From Bacteroidales bacterium UBA1182 (GTDB lineage Bacteria; Bacteroidota; Bacteroidia; Bacteroidales; Bacteroidaceae): a stretch of DNA of 28,926 bases. Numbering within the stretch: position 1 is the first letter of the stretch; the number at the start of each line of letters is the position of its first letter. Below are positions 23,240 through 28,926 of this stretch, in pieces. Both the position numbers and the translations under genes were made by a program. Location of the stretch: the NCBI GenBank assembly GCA_002310015.1, contig DBYQ01000053.1, positions 30,463 to 59,388 on the forward strand, written 5' to 3'. Under the pieces are notes generated by a model. It was not told where the DNA came from, did not search any database, and saw only the letters and a program-made list of their open reading frames with translations.

Positions 23240-24327
23240 CAATTCTTGCGGTAGAGTTCCAGGAGGCGGCGGGCGGCGGTGAATGAGGTTTGCTGGCCGG
23301 CCAGGACTTCCTGCTCGTAGTTTTTCAGGAGGGCCGATATTTCAGGGTCGTGGTAGAAGCCGTTCTTGAGGGATTCGTTGATGGTCTCATACATCCAGTA
23401 CTTGGCCTGCTCGTTGCGGCGGTATTGGAAATAGCCGTTCTTCTTTACAAAGTCCATGTAACTCCATACCATATCCCACACCTCTTTTATGCCTATTTCA
23501 TAGAAGCCGGAGTAGGTGAGCACCTGCGGAGTCCAGCCGCTTTCCGATGGCGGGAACAGGTGCAGTGCGTTGCGGAATGAACTGGCAGCCTGCTCGGCCT
23601 TGGTTATGTTGTCACCATCGGCCTTGTTTATGATTATGCCGTCGGCCATCTCCATGATGCCGCGCTTGATGCCTTGAAGCTCATCGCCTGTGCCGGCCAA
23701 CTGGATGAGCAGGAAAAAGTCAACCATTGAGTGCACTGCGGTCTCACTCTGACCCACACCTACGGTCTCCACGAATATCTTGTCAAAGCCGGCGGCCTCA
23801 CAAAGTACAATGGTCTCACGGGTCTTGCGGGCCACCCCTCCAAGCGAGCCTGCTGCCGGGCTGGGGCGTATGAAAGCCTTGGGGTGCACGGCCAGACGTT
23901 CCATGCGTGTCTTGTCACCCAATATGCTGCCTTTGGTACGCTCTGAGCTGGGGTCAATGGCCAGTACTGCCAGCTTACCGCCATCCTTGAGTACATGCAG
24001 TCCGAATGCATCGATACTGGTGCTCTTTCCGGCACCCGGCACACCGCTTATGCCTATGCGTACGGAGTTGCCGGTATAGGGGAGGCACTTCTCAATCACC
24101 TCCTGGGCTATGGCCTGATGCTCAGGCTTGAGGCTCTCCACCAGCGTGACGGCCTGGCTGAGAACGGTAACGTTACCCTTCACTATGCCATCCACATAAT
24201 CCTGCACGGAAAGTGTGGGGCGGCTCTTGCGGCGGCTCTGAAAGTACGGATTGATGGAGCCTGGGCTTACCACTCCGCTGTTCACGGCCAGTCCTTTATA
24301 CTCGTCACTATTTTCCGGATGTTCCAT
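23239..24327 (-). CDS. meaB: Methylmalonyl-CoA mutase-associated GTPase MeaB (ArgK)
   Basis: A 362-residue G3E-family P-loop GTPase that guards loading and repair of the B12-dependent methylmalonyl-CoA mutase. Walker A is GVPGAGKS (95-102), followed by DPSSERTKGSILGDKTRM (125-142), a base-recognition/switch region ETVGVGQSE (187-195) and the guanine motif NKADGDN (234-240). The C-terminal region is helical and ends at a dimerisation segment. An N-terminal extension of about 40 residues (MEHPENSDEYKGLAVNSG...) is variable. The mutase genes are not in the window. Its start overlaps the 3' end of the flippase-like gene by 20 bases, so the two are co-transcribed. Confidence 0.95.
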   Translation of the reverse strand: MEHPENSDEYKGLAVNSGVVSPGSINPYFQSRRKSRPTLSVQDYVDGIVKGNVTVLSQAVTLVESLKPEHQAIAQEVIEKCLPYTGNSVRIGISGVPGAGKSTSIDAFGLHVLKDGGKLAVLAIDPSSERTKGSILGDKTRMERLAVHPKAFIRPSPAAGSLGGVARKTRETIVLCEAAGFDKIFVETVGVGQSETAVHSMVDFFLLIQLAGTGDELQGIKRGIMEMADGIIINKADGDNITKAEQAASSFRNALHLFPPSESGWTPQVLTYSGFYEIGIKEVWDMVWSYMDFVKKNGYFQYRRNEQAKYWMYETINESLKNGFYHDPEISALLKNYEQEVLAGQQTSFTAARRLLELYRKN

Positions 24328-25309
24328 TGCGGTGTATTATTTTGAGTGCAATCCAGGCAATTAATCCGCAGAGCAGATATATCATTGTCTGGCAGAAATG
24401 CAGTACGAATGACATGATTTGAGCTTCATTCAGCTTGGCTCCGTATATGCCAAGCATCTTTACGATTGCCAGGTTCCATGGGCCTGCACCGTTGGGGGTG
24501 GGTACCAGTACCATTACACTGCTGGCGGCAAAGCAGGCCAATCCTGCCACAGGGCCTACAGCAGCGGTTGAGGGCAGGCAATAGAATGCTAAATAGAGCT
24601 CAAAGTAGTAACATAACCATATGCCTATGGAGTAGGCAAGGAATAAAGGCAGACGTTTGATCTGTTTGAGAGACATGAATCCCTCCCAGAATCCAAGTAC
24701 AAAATTCTTTACTTTATCCCAAAGGCGGAACTTTACGCAGACCCACCAGCAGATAAGTATAAAGAGTATGATTCCTATGGTCCAAATCCAGAATTTGGGA
24801 TTCTGCAACAACGGAATGCTCTCTGCTGCCGGCCCTGCCATATCGGCATCAGGAGTAAGAAGCAGCATAAATTCATTCCATGAAACCAGGATGCCGGCTA
24901 CAACAATCAGACCCAGCAGTACCGCGTCAACTACGCGTTCTGCAACCAAAGTACCCAGACCTTTGCTGAACGGAACACGGGCGTTCTGCTCCAGCATACC
25001 GCATCTGCATATCTCACCCACACGAGGGATTATTATATTTGCGGCATAGCCGGTAAATACCGTCAGTACGGTTTCTTTTTTAGGAACGTCATACCCTATG
25101 GGTTCCAGAAGCAGGTTCCAGCGCAGTCCCCTGAACAACGGCCCCAAAGCGCTGAATGAGAGAGCCGCTAGGAGCCATCCCCATTTGATGCTGCCCAGGT
25201 CAGCCCAGAACCGGCTGAAGTCATAGTCGCGGTAAGTAAAGAAAAGTATCACTGCCGATATGAGCAGCGGTATGAGTATCTTAAGTGTCGTTGATGCAAT
25301 CTTTTTCAT
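24308..25309 (-). CDS. Flippase-like / lysylphosphatidylglycerol synthase TM-region protein
   Basis: A 333-residue polytopic inner membrane protein of the UPF0104 / 'flippase-like domain' family. ATG 25309 (MKKIASTTLKILIPLLISAVILFFTYRDYDF) is chosen over the frame's earlier start because it begins right before the first membrane helix. The family hallmarks are R-GLRW (FRGLRWNLLLEPIGY, about 59-73) and IIPRVGEICRCGML (about 91-104), then about six further helices. Only the membrane half is present, without the soluble aminoacyl-transferase domain of MprF, so lipid or polyprenyl-carrier transport is more likely than lysylation; substrate unknown. First gene of a two-gene unit with meaB; the functional link is unclear. 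Confidence 0.9.
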   Translation of the reverse strand: MKKIASTTLKILIPLLISAVILFFTYRDYDFSRFWADLGSIKWGWLLAALSFSALGPLFRGLRWNLLLEPIGYDVPKKETVLTVFTGYAANIIIPRVGEICRCGMLEQNARVPFSKGLGTLVAERVVDAVLLGLIVVAGILVSWNEFMLLLTPDADMAGPAAESIPLLQNPKFWIWTIGIILFILICWWVCVKFRLWDKVKNFVLGFWEGFMSLKQIKRLPLFLAYSIGIWLCYYFELYLAFYCLPSTAAVGPVAGLACFAASSVMVLVPTPNGAGPWNLAIVKMLGIYGAKLNEAQIMSFVLHFCQTMIYLLCGLIAWIALKIIHRNGTSGK

Positions 25310-25341
25310 AAAACTGAGTTCATCTTTTAGATGAAAATACC

Positions 25342-25349
25342 TACCTTTG
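25342..25349 (+). promoter_or_regulatory. Candidate -7 box of rsmA
   Basis: TACCTTTG matches TAnnTTTG exactly. It would give a leader of about 90 nt before rsmA. A second, weaker candidate (TATTTTCG) lies at 25399-25406. Neither has a clear -33 box. Confidence 0.45.
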
Positions 25350-25385
25350 CAGCACGGATGCGGCGGGAGGTCAGCATTCATACCG

Positions 25386-25393
25386 CGAAGATA
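25386..25393 (-). promoter_or_regulatory. Candidate -7 box of the flippase-like/meaB unit
   Basis: TATCTTCG on the minus strand (25393 down to 25386) differs from TAnnTTTG at one base; it lies 76 bp before the ATG at 25309. Confidence 0.4.
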
Positions 25394-25445
25394 TAACTTA
25401 TTTTCGTGATTCGGTAACTAATAAAGCTATATATGGACGACGTTG

Positions 25446-26222
25446 ATGCGGACAGTAAGACCGAAAAAGGCATTAGGCCAACATTTCCTGAGGGATATGG
25501 GTATCGCTCAGGCGATAGCCGGCACTGTTGATGTACGCGCCGACCTTCCGATTCTTGAAATAGGACCCGGTACAGGGGTTCTTACACAATTCCTAAGTCA
25601 GAAAGAGCGTGAGCTCAAGGTGGTTGAGATAGACACCGAGTCAGTAGTCTATCTGCATGAACACTATCCTGAACTCAATGTAATTGAGGCCGATTTCCTT
25701 CAGCTTGACCTCAAGGAACTGTTCGGCGGGCGCCAGTTTGTGCTCACCGGCAACTATCCGTATAACATATCCAGCCAGATATTCTTCAAGATGCTGGATT
25801 ACAAGGAACTCATACCCTGCTGCACCGGAATGCTGCAGCGTGAGGTGGCACAGCGCATCTGCTCCGGTCCCGGCAACAAGGACTACGGCATACTGAGCGT
25901 GTTCATCCAGGCCTGGTATGATACCGAATATCTCTTTACCGTCAATGAAAACGTTTTTGACCCGCCTCCAAAGGTCAAGAGCGGCGTTATCCGGTTGCAA
26001 CGCAACAACCGCCGCTCATTGGAGTGCAACGAGGCACTGTTCCGCAAGATTGTGAAATCCACGTTCGGAATGCGCCGCAAGATGTTGCGCAACTCCTTGC
26101 GTCAGGTCTATGAGAAAGACTCCCTTCTACCGGCGGACTGCCCGTACTTGGACAAACGCCCCGAGCAGCTGTCAGTTGAAGACTTCATTAAACTGACGCT
26201 TATGGTTGAAGGCAAAGCCTGA
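25446..26222 (+). CDS. rsmA: 16S rRNA dimethyladenosine transferase RsmA (KsgA)
   Basis: A 258-residue SAM-dependent enzyme that dimethylates two adjacent adenines in the 3'-terminal helix 45 of 16S rRNA, a late step of small-subunit maturation. ATG 25446 gives MRTVRPKKALGQHFLRD, the family's typical start with KKxxGQHFL; a TTG one codon upstream is disregarded. SAM motif I ILEIGPGTGVLTQFL (36-50), acidic VVEIDTE (59-65) and catalytic NYPYNIS (103-109) are present, as is the FDPPPKVKSGVIRL block (about 163-176). Length is normal. mgtE follows 68 bases downstream on the same strand, with a small hairpin (TGACCC-GACTTCA-GGGTCA, 26258-26276) between them. Confidence 0.97.
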   Translation: MRTVRPKKALGQHFLRDMGIAQAIAGTVDVRADLPILEIGPGTGVLTQFLSQKERELKVVEIDTESVVYLHEHYPELNVIEADFLQLDLKELFGGRQFVLTGNYPYNISSQIFFKMLDYKELIPCCTGMLQREVAQRICSGPGNKDYGILSVFIQAWYDTEYLFTVNENVFDPPPKVKSGVIRLQRNNRRSLECNEALFRKIVKSTFGMRRKMLRNSLRQVYEKDSLLPADCPYLDKRPEQLSVEDFIKLTLMVEGKA

Positions 26223-26290
26223 ACGCCGTAGAGAACAGAAAAAACAAACGTTTACCTTGACCCGACTTCAGGGTCACAATATTCAGAATT

Positions 26291-27634
26291 ATGGAGGATA
26301 AGGATTTTCTGAATAACATTCTTGAAGTGATAGAGAACAAGGATGCCGCCAAGCTGAAGGCCATCCTTGATGAGATGCACCCCGCCGATATAGCCGAGTT
26401 GTGTGATGAGCTGGACGTTGAGGATGCCCGCCTGGTATATCGTCAGTTGGACAACGAGACGGCTGCCGATGTGCTGGTTGAGATGGATGAGGACAACCGT
26501 AAGCGGTTGCTTGATGAACTCCCCTCAGAACTCATTGCCAGTAAGTTCATCGACAACATGGACACTGATGATGCCGTTGATATCATTCAGGATCTGGATG
26601 AGGATAAGCAGGAGGAGGTGCTTGCTCACATAGGCGACATAGAGCAGGCCAGCGATATCGTTGACCTGATGCAATATGATGAGGACACCGCCGGTGGTCT
26701 TATGGGCACTGAGATGGTGGTGGTTAATGAGAATATGTCCATGCCCGAGTGCCTGCAGGAGATGCGCAAGCAGGCTGAGGATCTGGATGACATCTACAAC
26801 GTCTATGTCGTTGATGATGACGGCCGCCTCAAAGGCGTGTTCCCGCTCAAGAAGATGATTACCAATCCATCGGTATCAAAGGTGAAATACGTGATGGATG
26901 AGGACGTGATAAGCACCAAGGTTGACACTCCCATTGATGATGTGGTGCAGATGATTGAAAAGTATAACCTTGTATCGGTTCCTGTCATTGACAGTATAGG
27001 GCGGTTGCAGGGTCAGATTACCGTTGATGATGTCATTGATGAGTTGCGTGAACAACAGGAGCATGACTACCAGATGGCATCAGGTCTTACCGGTGACGTA
27101 GAGACCGCCGACAGCGTGTTCCGCCAGATGTGGTCACGTATTCCATGGCTTCTGATAGGTATGTTAGGAGGTATCCTCAACTCCATGCTGCTTGGCAAGT
27201 TTGAACCTACATTGCAGGGTTACCTGGGATTGCTGCTCTTTATCCCCCTTATCGGAGGTACGGGAGGTAACGTGGGCACCCAGTCATCGGCCATAGTGGT
27301 ACAGGGCCTTGCAAACGGTTCGCTCAATACATCAAATATCTGGAAGCAGGTTTTCAAGGAGAGTGCGGTGGCTATGCTTAATGCAGTGGTGCTGTCATTG
27401 CTTGTGCTGGCATACAACATGTATCAGTTCGGTCCTACTCAGATAGTGACATATGCCGTTCCAGTGAGCCTGTTCGCCCTTGTTCTGATAGGAACTTTAT
27501 GGGGAACCCTGCTGCCACTGATATTTGAAAAGATTCACATCGATCCCGCCATAGCAACCGGCCCATTCGTGCAGATTACGAATGACCTTCTGGGCATGGG
27601 TATCTATATGCTGGTAATCACGTTGATTATATAA
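26291..27634 (+). CDS. mgtE: Magnesium transporter MgtE
   Basis: A 447-residue Mg2+ channel. The N domain (about 5-125) is very acidic and helical (HPADIAELCDELDVEDARLVYRQL..., DDAVDIIQDLDEDKQEEVL), the two CBS repeats (about 135-255) include MQYDEDTAGGLMGTEMV, VYVVDDDGRLKGV and VPVIDSIGRLQGQITVDDVID, and the connecting helix leads to five membrane helices (about 284-447). The pore sequence GGTGGNVGTQSSA (322-334) is the family signature. The acidic N and CBS domains form the Mg2+ sensor that closes the channel when cytosolic Mg2+ is high. No Mg2+ riboswitch is seen upstream. A palindromic element with a T tract (27661-27694) lies 27 bases downstream and may act as its terminator. Confidence 0.96.
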   Translation: MEDKDFLNNILEVIENKDAAKLKAILDEMHPADIAELCDELDVEDARLVYRQLDNETAADVLVEMDEDNRKRLLDELPSELIASKFIDNMDTDDAVDIIQDLDEDKQEEVLAHIGDIEQASDIVDLMQYDEDTAGGLMGTEMVVVNENMSMPECLQEMRKQAEDLDDIYNVYVVDDDGRLKGVFPLKKMITNPSVSKVKYVMDEDVISTKVDTPIDDVVQMIEKYNLVSVPVIDSIGRLQGQITVDDVIDELREQQEHDYQMASGLTGDVETADSVFRQMWSRIPWLLIGMLGGILNSMLLGKFEPTLQGYLGLLLFIPLIGGTGGNVGTQSSAIVVQGLANGSLNTSNIWKQVFKESAVAMLNAVVLSLLVLAYNMYQFGPTQIVTYAVPVSLFALVLIGTLWGTLLPLIFEKIHIDPAIATGPFVQITNDLLGMGIYMLVITLII

Positions 27635-27660
27635 CACAGTAGGGTCGTTTCCCTGTGTCA

Positions 27661-27694
27661 ACAATTGGGGTCTGTCCCCAATTGTACTTTTTTT
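27661..27694 (+). repeat. Palindromic element, copy C
   Basis: Arms ACAATTGGGG and CCCCAATTGT (10 bp) around TCTGT, then AC and eight T. It follows mgtE in terminator orientation and its T tract provides the TTTG used as -33 box of the next gene. Confidence 0.9.
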
Positions 27695-27723
27695 GGAAAT
27701 AAGCGGATATAGTTATAATTTTG
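27692..27723 (+). promoter_or_regulatory. Promoter of the propeller lipoprotein gene
   Basis: TTTG at 27692-27695 and TAATTTTG at 27716-27723 are 20 bp apart, a full match to the Bacteroidetes pattern. The -33 box is formed by the T tract of palindromic copy C and the G behind it. Leader about 15 nt. Confidence 0.7.
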
Positions 27724-27744
27724 AGGGTCACAAAAGTTTGCTTT

Positions 27745-28836
27745 ATGAGAAAACCACCCCTTTTCCTGCTTGCTGCGTTTGCGATAATGTTGGTTTCATG
27801 TAAGAAGAACAGTGTTCTAAGCATTAAGACCTATGATGTGGATTACCTTAACAAGACCGCCGATGTATATGAAGGCAAAAACGTAATGGAAATAATGGGG
27901 GCCGATAACATTATTGTTTTCGATACACTAATCATGGTGGAAACAAACAATCCTGACGGTCAGTTAGAGATATACAGTTCAAACACCATGCGGCATCTTG
28001 GCACCTTCTGCAAACGCGGTCGCGCCAGAAATGAGTTCTTTAATACATCGTGCGCAACAGAACAGTGTTATTATAGGAACGGTCATATCATATTGGCCAT
28101 GTTCGATGTGAATTCTGAAGACCTTCAAAACATAATATACACCTTAAAGGAGGTAGATATTACAGAATCACTGCTTCGTGGCAGTACCGTGGTATTGAAT
28201 GCAGATGATTGTATGTCCAATAGTGAAACCCTGGTGTTGGGAAATGACTTTGGCTCAAGATTCCAATTTGAACTACCTCTTCGTTATGAACAGACTGACC
28301 GCATTCTCCCCAGATATACAGTGATTAACAACGGTGACTCCGTGGATCTAAAGATTTTCAATAAGCCCATGGAGACTATGACACAAAACAAGAAACTGCC
28401 GTACTCAGGCAATATAATGAAACACCCCAGTAGAAACCTTGTAGTCCAGTCATTCGATCGTATGGATTATCTGCTCTACATGGACATTGACGCTGACAAT
28501 TATTTCATGGTACATCAGAAAGGCGCCCTTACCTTTGATGACACTTATGTTGGCAACCGTGATATGTACCAGATCGTACGTTTTACTGAAGCAGCCGCAT
28601 CGTCTGAGTATCTGATGTATTTGTATCGGCACGGCGATTATACCCTATCAACCTCCCATGATGAGTTCTACCCTGAACTACTGGTCTTTGACTGGGACGG
28701 CAACTACATAACCGGCTTCAAGACAAACCTTAGCATTCATGCTATTGAGTATGATGAAATACACAAAGTACTGTATGGGCTGGACAGGGATAATGAAATA
28801 CTGTACGCTTACGATATGAGCCACCTCCTACCATAA
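27745..28836 (+). CDS. Six-bladed beta-propeller lipoprotein (BF3164-like)
   Basis: A 363-residue lipoprotein. ATG 27745 (MRKPPLFLLAAFAIMLVSCKK) gives a signal peptide with lipobox LVSC, the acylated cysteine at residue 19; the KK after it does not settle the final membrane. The mature part has repeated beta-propeller-type blocks such as NPDGQLEIYSSNTMRHLGTF, and near the end ELLVFDWDGNYITGFKTNLSIHAIEYDEIHKVLYGLDRDNEILYAYD, a pattern shared with the TolB-like / BF3164 lipoprotein family of gut Bacteroidales. Their role is unknown. The gene stands alone; its TAA stop overlaps the first bases of palindromic copy D. Confidence 0.8.
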   Translation: MRKPPLFLLAAFAIMLVSCKKNSVLSIKTYDVDYLNKTADVYEGKNVMEIMGADNIIVFDTLIMVETNNPDGQLEIYSSNTMRHLGTFCKRGRARNEFFNTSCATEQCYYRNGHIILAMFDVNSEDLQNIIYTLKEVDITESLLRGSTVVLNADDCMSNSETLVLGNDFGSRFQFELPLRYEQTDRILPRYTVINNGDSVDLKIFNKPMETMTQNKKLPYSGNIMKHPSRNLVVQSFDRMDYLLYMDIDADNYFMVHQKGALTFDDTYVGNRDMYQIVRFTEAAASSEYLMYLYRHGDYTLSTSHDEFYPELLVFDWDGNYITGFKTNLSIHAIEYDEIHKVLYGLDRDNEILYAYDMSHLLP

Positions 28837-28873
28837 AAAGTACAATTGGGGTCAGACCCCAATTGTACTTTTT
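28835..28873. repeat. Palindromic element, copy D (perfect)
   Basis: A perfect inverted repeat of 19-bp arms with a single central base: AAAAAGTACAATTGGGGTC, A, then the exact complement. It begins within the TAA stop of the lipoprotein gene and carries A and T tracts on the two sides, so it can terminate transcription in both directions. Confidence 0.95.
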
Positions 28874-28926
28874 TGTTGTATTTTTCCAGAAAGCTAAAAT
28901 AGAACCTAATTACATCAATAACCTTG

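Noticed and set aside
26258..26276. Hairpin between rsmA and mgtE as a Mg2+ riboswitch
   Set aside because: It is a single 6-bp stem with no further structure; far too small for ykoK/M-box or mgtA-type leaders.
1..28926. CRISPR array, insertion sequence, prophage or toxin-antitoxin genes
   Set aside because: No regular spacer-repeat array, transposase, integrase or small toxin-antitoxin pair was seen on either strand.

Overview
The window looks like a chromosomal stretch from a member of the Bacteroidales (Bacteroides/Prevotella type). The grounds are the promoter signals, which repeatedly match the Bacteroidetes -33 TTTG / -7 TAnnTTTG pattern with 19-20 bp between boxes; the scarcity of Shine-Dalgarno sequences; and family content typical of the phylum (OMP_b-brl outer membrane barrel, DUF5683, BF3164-type lipoprotein, MeaB, the rsfS-ftsH-cdsA and parA-parB-DUF5683-mltD-rel strings). 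Genus cannot be fixed from sequence alone. Most of the window is dense housekeeping DNA of about 50% G+C; the part around 22.0-23.2 kb is visibly more A+T rich.

Layout. 1-1.1 kb: tRNA-Pro(GGG), a small secreted protein and a small cytosolic orphan, all on the minus strand. 1.2-4.2 kb: a large outer-membrane beta-barrel protein. 4.3-5.6 kb (minus): rsmD and a membrane-anchored, pilin-like protein of unknown role. 5.7-7.1 kb: a RecD-like helicase. 7.3-9.9 kb (minus): alaS. 9.95-11.3 kb (plus): an M23 murein hydrolase and a MerR-type regulator whose 3' end overlaps rel. 11.3-17.3 kb (minus): one tightly packed unit parA-parB-DUF5683-mltD-rel, joining chromosome segregation, wall remodelling and (p)ppGpp signalling. 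17.4-18.5 kb (plus): lpxB, overlapping tail-to-tail with the minus-strand unit rsfS-ftsH-cdsA (18.4-21.7 kb). 21.9 kb: tRNA-Gln(CTG), followed by an A+T-rich glycosyltransferase. 23.2-25.3 kb (minus): a flippase-like membrane protein and meaB. 25.4-27.6 kb (plus): rsmA and mgtE. 27.7-28.8 kb: a six-bladed-propeller lipoprotein.

Functionally the genes fall into envelope building (lpxB, cdsA, mltD, M23 peptidase, barrel protein, flippase-like protein), translation and ribosome maturation (two tRNAs, alaS, rsmD, rsmA, rsfS), and stress or quality control (ftsH, rel). I saw no phage, CRISPR, toxin-antitoxin or defence locus.

The most unusual material is in the repeats. A palindromic element (about 25-39 bp, core GGGGTCWGNCCCC, followed by AATTGTAC and a T tract) occurs four times, confined to 23.0-28.9 kb. 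One copy supplies codons of the glycosyltransferase C-terminus and puts a terminator-like hairpin before its stop codon; another overlaps a stop codon; a third appears to supply the -33 box of the next gene. Separately, heptad repeats (RAATTGA)n sit in sense orientation at gene 3' ends, in places supplying the stop codon. I did not find a convincing new multi-gene system.
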